Positions 1 to 8,181 of a DNA stretch of 64,000 bases are shown here, in pieces. The notes below the pieces were generated by a model, which was not told the origin of the DNA, made no database searches, and saw only the letters and a program-made list of their open reading frames with translations. This stretch comes from Actinoplanes regularis (GTDB lineage: Bacteria > Actinomycetota > Actinomycetes > Mycobacteriales > Micromonosporaceae): NCBI RefSeq assembly GCF_900188005.1, contig NZ_FZNR01000010.1, forward strand, positions 62,001-126,000, in the 5' to 3' direction. Both the position numbers and the translations under genes were made by a program. Each line of letters opens with the position of its first letter. Position 1 is the stretch's first letter.

Positions 1-2
1 GA

Positions 3-656
3 TCAGCCGACCTGGCCGGCCGCAGCTTCGCGATCCTGGGCCTGGGCCGGGTCGGCGCGCACATCGCGGCGCTGCTCGCGGCGGCCGGCGCCCGGCTGAT
101 CGCCGCCGACGTCGACACCGCCCGGCGGGTGGTCGCCGCGCGGCACGGCGCCACCTGGGTCAGCCCGCGGGACTGCCTGACCGCCGCGGTGGACGTGCTG
201 GTCCCGGCCGCGCTCGGCGGCCTGCTGACCGCGGCGTCGGTGCCGGCGTTGCGGTGCGCGGCGATCGCCGGGCCGGCCAACAACCAGCTGGATGCCGCGG
301 GCACCGCGGGCCTGCTGCACGAGCGGGGCATCCTGTGGGCACCGGACATCGCGGTCAGCGCGGGCGGGCTGATCCATGCGACCGCCGTCGAACTGCTGCA
401 CGAGACTCCGGAGCGGGCGGCCGCCCGAGTACACGGCATCGGCGACACGCTGGCGGCGATCCTGAACACCGCCCGCACGGACGCGGTAAGCCCGGCAACG
501 GTCGTGGATCAGCTCGTCGCCCGGTCACTCGGCCCGGTCGGGTCTCGCCCGAAACCGGCTTCCGGCAAGAGTTCGCCGCCGGCCGACGCCGCCGGCACGG
601 TGACCCGGCCGGCGATGACGTCATGGCCCAGCGCCGGTTCGCGGGACCGACCGTGA
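3..656 (+). CDS. Valine/leucine (Glu/Leu/Phe/Val-type) dehydrogenase, C-terminal part
   Basis: NAD-dependent oxidative deaminase of branched-chain amino acids, cytoplasmic. The gene enters from the left edge, so its N-terminal catalytic half is missing. The visible frame opens with a Rossmann signature GLGRVGAHIAALL followed by an acidic strand end (ADVD). Family blocks GPANNQL and ILWAPDIAVSAGG follow. The stop is TGA at 654-656. The last roughly 45 residues (PVGSRPKPASGK onward) run past the usual family end and are low-complexity, so the tail may come from DNA rearrangement; repeat R1 begins about 35 bp downstream. Family assignment is firm; valine versus leucine preference cannot be told. 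Confidence 0.85.
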   Translation, partial: SADLAGRSFAILGLGRVGAHIAALLAAAGARLIAADVDTARRVVAARHGATWVSPRDCLTAAVDVLVPAALGGLLTAASVPALRCAAIAGPANNQLDAAGTAGLLHERGILWAPDIAVSAGGLIHATAVELLHETPERAAARVHGIGDTLAAILNTARTDAVSPATVVDQLVARSLGPVGSRPKPASGKSSPPADAAGTVTRPAMTSWPSAGSRDRP

Positions 657-689
657 CGCGCGGCACTGCCCGGGGGCGCCGCAAGCGCC

Positions 690-768
690 GCGCGGGAATG
701 TCACGGGGCTTGGCTTGGGCCTGGCCACGGGGCCCCACAGGTCGTACCTGGAAATGATTTTGAACTTA
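690..768 (+). repeat. Interspersed repeat R1, copy a
   Basis: One of four copies of an element of about 50-90 bp (others at 40895, 41824 reversed, 44611). Shared core: CCTGGCCACGG, about 10 variable bases, then CGTACCTGGAAATGATYTTG. Here it runs into the 3' end of the leftward gene at 766-993, whose TAA stop lies inside the element. No strong hairpin is seen. Origin and function are unknown. Confidence 0.8.
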
Positions 769-993
769 TTGCTGTGTTGTGTGGTTTGCCGGAATCGGGT
801 CGAGGGTCATCTTTTCCGGGTCGTCGCCCGGGGCGCCGCGGTTGGCGTGCAGCCGGTTGATGCCGGCGTTGCTGCTGCCGCTCGCGGGGGTCGTGGAGGT
901 CGGCGGCTCGTCGGTCTGGAACGTGCCCTCCTCCTCAAAGCCGGAGATGTGCTGGTCGGTGCTGGCTCCGGCGACACTGTCGCTGCTGCTCAC
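766..993 (-). CDS. Small acidic hypothetical protein (75 aa)
   Basis: Short leftward gene beginning with GTG at 993 (MSSSDSVAGAS...). An excellent ribosome binding site, AAGGAGG, sits six bases upstream, which decides this start over longer readings. The product is Ser/Thr/Glu-rich and hydrophilic, with a central stretch STTPASGSSNAGINRLH and no signal peptide or membrane segment. I do not recognise a characterised family. Its stop codon is supplied by repeat R1a, so the C-terminus (ANHTTQQ) may be altered from the ancestral form. Coding is supported by the RBS and amino-acid composition; function is unknown. Confidence 0.6.
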   Translation of the reverse strand: MSSSDSVAGASTDQHISGFEEEGTFQTDEPPTSTTPASGSSNAGINRLHANRGAPGDDPEKMTLDPIPANHTTQQ

Positions 994-1153
994 GGTGGGC
1001 CTCCTTGCTCTGGTGTGCGGATGGATACCCGCGATCGGCCCAGCGCACCCCTGCCCGCAGGCGGCCGGCTCCGCATTCTTTCGGCGGCGCCCGTCATAGG
1101 GGTGACGGCCGGACAGGACCCGTCGTCGCGCCTGCGAGTGAATCGAGACATGG

Positions 1154-1445
1154 ATGCTGAGCGAGATCATGTACGTGACGGTCTACGTCACCGATCAGGA
1201 CCGCGCGCTGGAGTTTTAGGCCTGGCGAAGCGGATCGACTCCCGTGGCCGGACGGGCGTTTCCTCACCGTCGGCGTGCCCGCTAGCCCGGTGCAGATCGT
1301 CCTGTGGTCGCACCCGGCGACCGCCGGACAGCCCGGTGATGTCGGCGGGCAGTCGTGCCCGGTCCGCTGATCCTCGGCTCCGACGATCTGCGCAGGGATC
1401 TCGAGGTTCTGCGCGGGCGCGGCGTCGTCTTCGAGCAAGTCCGAG
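1154..1445 (+). pseudogene. Decayed glyoxalase/bleomycin-resistance (VOC) protein
   Basis: Three consecutive pieces of one VOC-fold protein lie in three reading frames. Piece 1 (1154-1219): MLSEIMYVTVYVTDQDRALE, ending at TAG where the family has a Tyr codon. Piece 2 (1251-1370): DGRFLTVGVPASPVQIVLW, ending at TGA. Piece 3 (1355-1445): PGPLILGSDDLRRDLEVL then GRGVVFEQ. In intact homologues these blocks follow each other in this order within about 130 residues. At least two frameshifts and one nonsense change are needed, so the gene is dead. The 3' end is lost and joins directly to an ECF sigma remnant. Confidence 0.8.
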
Positions 1446-1659
1446 ATCCGGCAGTACGCGCATGCGGACGCCGAGGACGTGGTCCAGGAGGCCTGGCTGC
1501 GTCTCGCACGTCAGGACGAGGCGGTCATCGGCAACCTGACGGGCTGGCTGACGACCGTTGGTGTCCGCGTTTCGTGCGGCCGCGGTCAGTATCACCGGCC
1601 TCCACATCGTCGTCGACCCGGCCAAGCTCGCGGCGATCGACCTGGCCGTCCCGGCTTGA
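1446..1659 (+). pseudogene. ECF sigma factor (SigJ-type) remnant with large internal deletion
   Basis: Two ends of an ECF sigma factor are fused with the middle missing. The frame at 1455-1575 reads AHADAEDVVQEAWLRLARQD then IGNLTGWLTTVGVRVS, a classic sigma region 2 with the DDVVQEAW-type core. The second piece, 1585-1659 in another frame, reads ITGLHIVVDPAKLAAIDLAV and stops at TGA. This matches the C-terminal SnoaL-like end of SigJ-type factors, whose last segment is VDPxKLAALDL-like. Roughly 200 codons, including region 4, are absent, so no functional sigma factor can be made. Confidence 0.75.
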
Positions 1660-1733
1660 GCCGGCTCGACACCGACGGCTACCGGCCGAGGTTGCCGGCT
1701 GAGATCTTTCGGGCGATCTCACCGGGGCAGGCG

Positions 1734-2261
1734 TTACTCCGGCTGCCGTTGCCGCAGGTAGGCCAGGACCGCTTCGCGGGTGGTGCGTACGCCGAACAGC
1801 GCGCGGGCCTCGGCGATACGACGGTTCGCGGTACGCAGGGACAGGAATTCGGCGGCGGCCGCCGCGGCGATGGTGTCACCGGCCGCGAGCCGGTCGAGCA
1901 GTGCGCGCTGCTCCGGGATGAGGCTGGCGACCGGATCACCGCCGTCGGTCCCGCGCTGAACCGCCCCGATCCGGCCGAGATCGTCGATCAGTGCCCGCCC
2001 GGCCGGAGACTCGGCGTCGCAGACCGCGACGACGCCGGCCCCGCGAGCGGCGGCGAGCACGGCCAGCCGGATGGCGTCGGTGTCGTCGTCGCCGATGCGC
2101 CCGTGCAGGACGATGCGGGCGCCGCCGACGTCCCAGGCCGGGTCGGGCAGGGCGAACCCGGGCCGGGCGGTCCAGCCTTCGCGGGCCAGGCGGCGCAGGA
2201 CGGCGTCGGCGTCGGCCGCGGTGGCAACTACGTGGCGTGGTGCGTCGGGTTGTGTGTTCAC
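1734..2261 (-). CDS. Small LuxR-type HTH regulator, downstream partner of the ini locus 1 regulator
   Basis: Protein of 175 residues, starting with GTG at 2261. The first ~110 residues have an alternating beta/alpha pattern (ARIVLHGRIGDDDTDAIRLA, then VVAVCDAESPAGRALI) resembling a degenerate receiver or Rossmann-like domain without the usual phospho-acceptor pocket. The C-terminal ~60 residues are HTH-like (LIPEQRALLDRLAAGDTI ... FLSLRTANRRIAEARALFGV), as in LuxR-type DNA-binding domains. Its start overlaps the stop of the 817-residue regulator by four bases (GTGA), so the two are translationally coupled in one leftward operon. DNA binding is inferred; no sensory ligand can be named. Confidence 0.7.
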   Translation of the reverse strand: MNTQPDAPRHVVATAADADAVLRRLAREGWTARPGFALPDPAWDVGGARIVLHGRIGDDDTDAIRLAVLAAARGAGVVAVCDAESPAGRALIDDLGRIGAVQRGTDGGDPVASLIPEQRALLDRLAAGDTIAAAAAAEFLSLRTANRRIAEARALFGVRTTREAVLAYLRQRQPE

Positions 2262-4711
2262 CGGCCATCCTCGCTGTTGTCGCTGGTGTCGGGCCGGGTC
2301 GGGGACGCGGCGAAGGCGAGGGCTGCGGCTTCGGTGCGGGTGCGGGCGCCGAGTTTGCGCATGCTCGCCCGGATGTGGGTGTCGACGGTCTCGGTGGAGA
2401 TGCCGAGTTGCCCGGCGATGCGGCGGGTGGGTTCGCCGGCCGCGACCAGTCGTAGCACGTCCTGTTCGCGCTGGGTGAGCCCGCCTTCGGAGCGGCGGCC
2501 GCGCACGTCGCGGTGCAGGCCGTGCTGGCGCAGGCCGCGGCGGGCGCGGCCGGCGAGCACGGTCAGGCCGGCCGCGTCGGCGAGTTCTTCGGCGTGCAGC
2601 AGTGCCGCGACCGCCCGTTCGCGGTCCTGATCGGTCAGTCCGGCCGCGAGCAGGCAGCGGATCTGTTCGCGCAGGGCGACCTGTCGCCAGCTGTCGGCGG
2701 CGGCCGGGAAGCCGTAGCCGACGGCCCAGGCGGTCAGGGTCCGGCGGGCCGGTCCGGGCAGGCCGGTGGGGATCGCGGCGCTGGCGGGTACGCCGAGGTC
2801 GTGCGCCGCCCAGCGGGCGGTGATCGCGTGCAGGCCGGCGAGCAGGCCGTCGCTGTCGTCGGTGCGGCGTTCGCCGCGTTCGGGTTGCCCGTCGAGCCAG
2901 GCGGCCTCGCGGGCGACCCAGTCGGCGGCCGGGTGTGTGGTGGCGCCCTTGAGCCGGGAGCGGGCCGCGGCCAGCAGGCCGGTGTCGGCTTCGATCAGCG
3001 CGGTCGCGGCGGTCGCGTAGGCCTGGGCCTGCTCGGGCAGGGCCAGGTCGGTGAGGTTCGCGGCGCGTCGTACGACCCCGTCGACCCCGTCGGCGCCGCC
3101 GTGCAGGGCCAGGGCCCAGTCGGCGGCGGCGATGAACCGGGTCTGCCAGCCGTAGGCCAGGGCGTCGCCGGCCTCCTGCGCGGCGCGCAGCGCGGCGGCC
3201 GCGGATTCCGTCAGGCGCCCGTCGGCGGCGAGGTGTTCGACCAGCAGCCACGCGCTCCAGCGGGTGATCAGCGGGTCGCCGCCGGGGGCGGCGACCGCGG
3301 CCAGGTCGGTGTCCCAGCCGGGGGCCCGGTGCACGGCGCGGACCGCGGCGATGGCCGCGGCGACGCCGGGCAGCGGCTCGGGGTGCCGGGCGGCGACCTT
3401 GTCGGCCAGGTCGAGTGCGGACATCGGGGCGGTGGCCAGGGCCGCCAGCAGCAGCACCCGGTCGCGGGCGGCGACGACGGCGGCCGCGGCGGCGTCGGGG
3501 ACGCCACGGACGGCGTCGCGGGCCGCGGCCGGGTCGCCGCCCTGCAGCAGTGCTTCGCCGTGCAGGACGGCGACCTCCAGGGCCAGGGGGGCGGCTGCCC
3601 CGGTTGCCCGGGCGCCCGCGCCGGCCAGCACGGAGGCGGCCTCGCCGGGCCGCCCGGCGACCAGGAGCGCGTCCGCTGCCGCGAGCCGTACCCGCAGGTC
3701 GACCGGGGTGTCCAGGCCGCAGGCGAACAGCAGCAGGGTGGCGCGTTCCCCGCCGGCGGCCAGGTCGGCGGCGGCCAGCGCCTGCCGGTACGCGCCGGCG
3801 GGGTCGCCGGCGGCGGCCAGGTGCCGGGCCGCTTCGGCCGGTGGCGTGAGCTGGGCCAGTCGCTGGTGCATGTCGGCGCGGGCGGCCGCGTCCAGCAGCC
3901 CGGCCGCGGTCTCGGCCACGTAGGCCGACACGGGGAACAGGGCGCCACCGGGTTCGGCGGCGACCAGGCCGGCGGCTTGCAGGTCGGCGGCGCCGGGGCC
4001 GAGCAGTCCGGCCGGGGCGGGGCGGCCCAGCAGGCCGAGCGCGGCCAGGGCGGTGCGCGCCGGTCGCGGCAGGTCGGCCAGGGCGGCCGCGATCGCGTAC
4101 GCCATCTGGTCGATGTCGTGGGACGCGGCGGCGCGGCCGGCGGCGGCCTGCCGGGCCAGTCCGATGATCGCCAGGGGGTTCCCGCCGGCGCGGGTGACGA
4201 CCGCGCCGAGCGTGGTCTCGTCCAGTCGTGCGGCGGTGCGCCGGGCCAGGGCGAGGGCCTCGTCGGCGGTGAGCGGGGGCACCGGCAGCCAGGCGGTCGC
4301 GGCCTCGCGCAACGCCTGGTGCAGGTCGTCGGGCAGCCGGTGCGGGGTGCGCAGGGCGACCAGGACCCGGCAGGAGCGGGCCAGGTGCGGCAGGGCCGCG
4401 ATCGTGGCCGGGTCGCAGTGCTGCACGTCGTCGAGGACGAGCACGCCGCCACGCACCCGGGAGCGGACCGCTTCGGCGAGCAGGTGCACGTCGTCGCCGG
4501 GCAGCCGGGCTCGCACGGCCCGCGACAACGCGAGCGCGGGCACGTTGGCGAGCATGGCCAGGCCGCCTCCGGCGTGCACGGGACCGCCGGCCGCGGCGGC
4601 GACGCGCTGCAGCAGGGTGCTGCGGCCGCACCCGGGCGGTCCGGTGAGCACGACGAGGGCCGGGCCGTGACGCAGAGTGGAGGATGCGGCCAGGTAAGGC
4701 TCGTCCGCCAC
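2258..4711 (-). CDS. LuxR-family ATPase-type regulator of ini locus 1 (IniR-like)
   Basis: Large regulator of 817 residues. GTG at 4711 is chosen because GGAAGGAG precedes it by eight bases. Domain order: P-loop near residues 16-26 (LTGPPGCGRSTLL), Walker B near 84-92 (GGVLVLDDVQH), a long Ala-rich helical-repeat middle, and a C-terminal LuxR HTH (GLTQREQDVLRLVAAGEPTR ... ISTETVDTHIRASMRKL). The invariant P-loop Lys is Arg (GRST), as in the locus 2 paralogue. It faces the dynamin-like gene pair across a 179-bp divergent spacer. In mycobacteria iniBAC is controlled by a large regulator, IniR, so control of 4891-8649 is the likely role. Family assignment is firm; the target is inferred. Confidence 0.85.
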   Translation of the reverse strand: MADEPYLAASSTLRHGPALVVLTGPPGCGRSTLLQRVAAAAGGPVHAGGGLAMLANVPALALSRAVRARLPGDDVHLLAEAVRSRVRGGVLVLDDVQHCDPATIAALPHLARSCRVLVALRTPHRLPDDLHQALREAATAWLPVPPLTADEALALARRTAARLDETTLGAVVTRAGGNPLAIIGLARQAAAGRAAASHDIDQMAYAIAAALADLPRPARTALAALGLLGRPAPAGLLGPGAADLQAAGLVAAEPGGALFPVSAYVAETAAGLLDAAARADMHQRLAQLTPPAEAARHLAAAGDPAGAYRQALAAADLAAGGERATLLLFACGLDTPVDLRVRLAAADALLVAGRPGEAASVLAGAGARATGAAAPLALEVAVLHGEALLQGGDPAAARDAVRGVPDAAAAAVVAARDRVLLLAALATAPMSALDLADKVAARHPEPLPGVAAAIAAVRAVHRAPGWDTDLAAVAAPGGDPLITRWSAWLLVEHLAADGRLTESAAAALRAAQEAGDALAYGWQTRFIAAADWALALHGGADGVDGVVRRAANLTDLALPEQAQAYATAATALIEADTGLLAAARSRLKGATTHPAADWVAREAAWLDGQPERGERRTDDSDGLLAGLHAITARWAAHDLGVPASAAIPTGLPGPARRTLTAWAVGYGFPAAADSWRQVALREQIRCLLAAGLTDQDRERAVAALLHAEELADAAGLTVLAGRARRGLRQHGLHRDVRGRRSEGGLTQREQDVLRLVAAGEPTRRIAGQLGISTETVDTHIRASMRKLGARTRTEAAALAFAASPTRPDTSDNSEDGR

Positions 4712-4781
4712 TAGTGGTTCTCCTTCCCTGGCACGAACACGGGATCCCCGGGGCGGTATCGGCATCCGTAGGCTGTGCTGC

Positions 4782-4805
4782 GGACAGGTGAGGAAACCTG
4801 TGTCC
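4782..4805. promoter_or_regulatory. Possible operator in the ini locus 1 divergent spacer
   Basis: Between the regulator start (4711) and the GTPase start (4891), an inverted repeat ACAGGT-gaggaa-ACCTGT spans 4784-4801, with imperfect flanking extension (GGACAGGT / ACCTGTGTCC). Its position between divergent genes suits an operator for the LuxR-type regulator. The dyad is short and could be chance. Confidence 0.3.
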
Positions 4806-4890
4806 CCAGCGAGAAAGGGCCCCGTTTCGTGACGCCGACTGCCGCCTTCTGCATATTGTCGCTGACGGTGTGCTCAGCTGACGAGTCGCG

Positions 4891-6390
4891 GTGACCGGCC
4901 CGCTGAGTAGCCGCCTGGCTACACTGTGTCACGATATTGTCACGGAATTCGACTCCGATGCTGGTGGCCAGGTACGACAGATCGGCAACCGCCTACACGA
5001 ACCGTTACGGGTCGCGATCGCCGGGCGCCTGAAAGCCGGAAAGTCGACACTAGTAAACGCCCTTATCGGTAGGCGGGTCGCCCCTACCGCCGCCGGCGAG
5101 TGCACCAGAGTCGTCACCCGCTTCCGCTACGGGCCCGCCGACCGCGTCGACGTCGTCACCCGCGACGGCCGCCACCGCAGCCTGCCCCTGGACGACGACG
5201 GCATGGTCCCCGCCCGACTGGGCACCCCCGCCGCGCAGATCGCCTACCTCGACGTCACCCTCACCGACGACCGGCTGCGGACCCTCACCGTCGTCGACAC
5301 CCCCGGACTGTCCTCGACCGACACCGCGTCCAGCGACCGCGCCCAGCGGGTCGTCGGCGACGCCCCGTTCGACGACGACATCGACGCCGACTCGGCCGGC
5401 GAGATCGCCGCCGCCGAAGCCGTCATCTACGTGTTCACCCAGGCGGTCCGCGCCGACGACGTCCGCGCCCTGGACGCGTTCCACGACGCGTCGGCCCGCC
5501 TGGCCACCAGCCCGATCAACGCCCTGGCCGTCCTCGGCCGGATCGACACCCTGGCCGGCGGCGCCGACGACCCGTGGCCGGTCGCCGTCCCCCTGGCCAC
5601 TGCGCAGGCCGCCCTGCTGCGCCGCACCGTCGGCGACGTCGTACCCCTGGCCGGCCTGATCGCCGAGACCGCCGGCGCCGGCCGGCTCACCGACGCCGAC
5701 CGCGACGCCCTCGCCCAGCTCGCCGGCCTGCCCGCCGACGACCTGCAACTGCTGCTCACCTCCGCGGACCTGTTCCGGTCCCTGCCCGCCCCGATCGACC
5801 CGGAGCGCCGCGAACGGCTCCTGACCCGCCTCGACCTGTACGGCATCGGCTTCGCCTGCGCGAACCTGGCCGCCGAGCCCCGCCTGGGCACCGGCGAACT
5901 GGCCCGCCGCCTGCTCGCCGCGTCCGGCCTGCCCCGGCTGCGGCACACCCTCGAGCAGTCGTTCGGCTGGCGCTCCGACGCGATCAAGGCCGGCTGGGCG
6001 CTGACCCGCCTGGAACGCATCGCCGGGCACACCGGCGACCCACGCCTGCGCACCCGCGTACGCGACGCCCTCGAACACGTGCTGCGCGACCCCGCCTACC
6101 ACCGGCTGCGCCTGCTCGACGCCGCCCAGCGCGCCGCGACCGGCGCCGTACGACTGCCCGCCGACCGCGAGAGCGAACTGATCCGCCTGGCCACCTCCGA
6201 CGACCCCCGCTTCATCCTCAACCTGCCGCACGCCGCCGACCACGAGATCACCACCGCCGCGATCGCCGCCGCCGGCCGCTGGCGCGCCTACGCCGTCGAC
6301 GGCGCCGGCCCCGCCCAGGCCCGCATCGCCCACATCGCCCACCGCGGCTTCCAGCTGCTCGCCCAGGAGGTACGTCAATGCGCGACCTGA
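4891..6390 (+). CDS. Dynamin-like GTPase, IniC-type (ini locus 1)
   Basis: Protein of 499 residues, GTG start. The GTPase domain is N-terminal: G1 GRLKAGKST near residues 46-54, a conserved Thr-containing switch (GECTRVVT), and G3 VVDTPGL near 137-143. At the G4 position it reads LGRIDTL rather than N/TKxD, as does its paralogue at 55067 (SRADE), so nucleotide specificity may be relaxed. The remainder is helical with no clear membrane segment. It overlaps the next GTPase gene by 13 bp, indicating coupled translation. Bacterial dynamin-like proteins of this type remodel membranes. The first ~75 codons use rarer, less GC-rich codons than the rest, including a TTA at 5005-5007. Confidence 0.85.
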   Translation: MTGPLSSRLATLCHDIVTEFDSDAGGQVRQIGNRLHEPLRVAIAGRLKAGKSTLVNALIGRRVAPTAAGECTRVVTRFRYGPADRVDVVTRDGRHRSLPLDDDGMVPARLGTPAAQIAYLDVTLTDDRLRTLTVVDTPGLSSTDTASSDRAQRVVGDAPFDDDIDADSAGEIAAAEAVIYVFTQAVRADDVRALDAFHDASARLATSPINALAVLGRIDTLAGGADDPWPVAVPLATAQAALLRRTVGDVVPLAGLIAETAGAGRLTDADRDALAQLAGLPADDLQLLLTSADLFRSLPAPIDPERRERLLTRLDLYGIGFACANLAAEPRLGTGELARRLLAASGLPRLRHTLEQSFGWRSDAIKAGWALTRLERIAGHTGDPRLRTRVRDALEHVLRDPAYHRLRLLDAAQRAATGAVRLPADRESELIRLATSDDPRFILNLPHAADHEITTAAIAAAGRWRAYAVDGAGPAQARIAHIAHRGFQLLAQEVRQCAT

Positions 6391-8177
6391 CCGCCCTCAT
6401 GGACACCGCCGTCCGCGACGCGATCGCGTTCCTGCGCACCACCGACATGGACGCCGCCGCCGACCTGACCGAACTACGCCGCGTGCACCTGACCCGCCCC
6501 GGCGTGGTCGTCGTCGGCGAAACCAAACGCGGCAAGAGCTCCCTGGTCAACGCCCTGCTCGGCGTCCCCGGCCTGTCCCCGGTCGACGCGGCCGTCACGA
6601 CCGCCGCCTACCTCGGCTTCGTCCCCGGCCCCGCGTTCAGCGCCCGCGCCTGGCTGCCCGAGGGCGGCGAACCGGTTCCCGTCGACGACCTGGCCGACTG
6701 GGCCACCGGCAAACGCCGCGCCCGCCGCATCGAGGTCACCCACCCCGCACCCCTGCTGCAGTACCTGAGCCTGCTCGACACCCCCGGCGCCGGCGGCCTC
6801 GACCCGGTGCACGCCACCGTCGCCCTCGACGCCGTCCGCCGCGGCACCGCCCTGCTCTTCGTCGCCGACGCCTCCGCCCCCCTGTCCCAGCCCGAACTGC
6901 AGTTCCTCGCCCAGGCCGCCGAACGCGTCGACGCCGTCGTCTTCGCCCTCACCAAGATCGACGCCTATCCGCAGTGGCGGCGCATCGCCGACGACAACCG
7001 CGACCTGCTGCGGGCCCACGCGCCCCGCTTCGCCGCAGCCCCCTGGTTCCCCGTCTCCGCCCGCCTGGCCGAACTGGCCCTCGCGGCCGACGGCGCCCGC
7101 CAGACCGCCCTGGCCGACGCCTCCAAGATCCCCGACCTGCAACACGCCCTGATCGAACTCGCCGGCCGCGGCCACCAGCTGCAACTGGCCAACGTGCTGC
7201 GCGCCGCCCGCGGCGAACTCGGCCGCCTGCAGACCCAGGCCGAGGCCAAGGTGCAGGCCGCGACCGCCGACCCGGCCCGCCAGGCCCAGCTGCGCGCCGA
7301 CCGCGCCGAACTCGCCGCGAGCAAACGCACCGAATCACGCCAATGGGCGCTGCTGCTCAGCGCCGAGGTCCAGCGCGCCCGCGTCGAGACCGTCGGCGCG
7401 CTGCGCAGCCGCGTCGCCGACCTCCAGCAGGACCTCAGCGCCCGCGTCGACAAGATGCGCGGCGACCAGCTCACCAAACTGCCCGACGACGTCGACACCC
7501 ACCTGCAGGCCGTTGCCGCCGACCTGTCCGAACGCCTGGAGACCACGTTCGCCCAGGTCGCCGAGGCGGTCCTGGCGAAAGCCTTCGACGACACCGAACG
7601 TGACGCGGTCCTCGGCAAGCTCAACGCCACCCTGCGGCACGCCCTGGCCGCGACCCCGCCGCGCGACGGCTCCGGCGACAACCTGCTGATCGCCCTCTCC
7701 GCCGGCGGCATCGCGTTCATGGCCGGCCGCGGCGCCGCCCTCGGCATGTCCGTGCTCGGCGCCGCCGGCGGCCTGCTCATCCCGGTCGCCGGCATCGGAC
7801 TCGGCCTCGCCGCCGGCGGCTACGTCCTCTACCGCCGCCGCGTGCACACCGACCGCCAGCACGCCCGCGGCTGGCTGCGCGACGTCCTCACCGAAGCCCG
7901 CGCCGCCCTCGCCGACGAGATCACGGTCCGCTTCACCGACCTGCAGTACGCCCTCTCGGTCGCCCTCGACGACGCCACCCAGCGGCGACTGCGCGACCTC
8001 GACGCCCAGATCGCCGACATCGACGCGGCCGCCGCGGAGGACACCGCCGGCCGCGCCCGACGCCGCGCCGCGGCACAGCAGGAACTCGACTCCGTACGGG
8101 TACGGGTACGGCAGGCCGACGAGGCCCTGCTACGGGCACGCGCCCTGACCCCGGCCCCCCTCGACGACGAAAGGTAA
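6378..8177 (+). CDS. Dynamin-like GTPase, IniA-type (ini locus 1)
   Basis: Protein of 599 residues; ATG at 6378 follows CAGGAGG by seven bases. Motifs: G1 VGETKRGKSSLVN (residues 48-60), G3 LLDTPGAGG (about 132-140) and G4 ALTKIDAY (about 192-199), a complete GTPase set. After a long helical stalk comes a hydrophobic pair near residues 435-485 (LIALSAGGIAFMAGRGAALG ... GLLIPVAGIGLGLAAGGYVL), a paddle or transmembrane hairpin as in IniA. A coiled coil of Ala/Arg/Gln-rich heptads closes the protein. It sits between the IniC-type partner and an acidic gene four bases downstream. Role: membrane fission or repair partner, inferred from the mycobacterial family. Confidence 0.88.
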   Translation: MRDLTALMDTAVRDAIAFLRTTDMDAAADLTELRRVHLTRPGVVVVGETKRGKSSLVNALLGVPGLSPVDAAVTTAAYLGFVPGPAFSARAWLPEGGEPVPVDDLADWATGKRRARRIEVTHPAPLLQYLSLLDTPGAGGLDPVHATVALDAVRRGTALLFVADASAPLSQPELQFLAQAAERVDAVVFALTKIDAYPQWRRIADDNRDLLRAHAPRFAAAPWFPVSARLAELALAADGARQTALADASKIPDLQHALIELAGRGHQLQLANVLRAARGELGRLQTQAEAKVQAATADPARQAQLRADRAELAASKRTESRQWALLLSAEVQRARVETVGALRSRVADLQQDLSARVDKMRGDQLTKLPDDVDTHLQAVAADLSERLETTFAQVAEAVLAKAFDDTERDAVLGKLNATLRHALAATPPRDGSGDNLLIALSAGGIAFMAGRGAALGMSVLGAAGGLLIPVAGIGLGLAAGGYVLYRRRVHTDRQHARGWLRDVLTEARAALADEITVRFTDLQYALSVALDDATQRRLRDLDAQIADIDAAAAEDTAGRARRRAAAQQELDSVRVRVRQADEALLRARALTPAPLDDER

Positions 8178-8181
8178 GAAA

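Noticed and set aside
1734..4714. Very long open frames across the LuxR-type regulator genes: a 965-codon minus-strand frame and a 733-codon plus-strand frame.
   Set aside because: The minus-strand frame is the real small regulator extended out of frame through its larger neighbour, and the plus-strand frame is a shadow; both have Arg/Pro- or Gly/Gln-biased composition. The regulator reading has recognisable domains.
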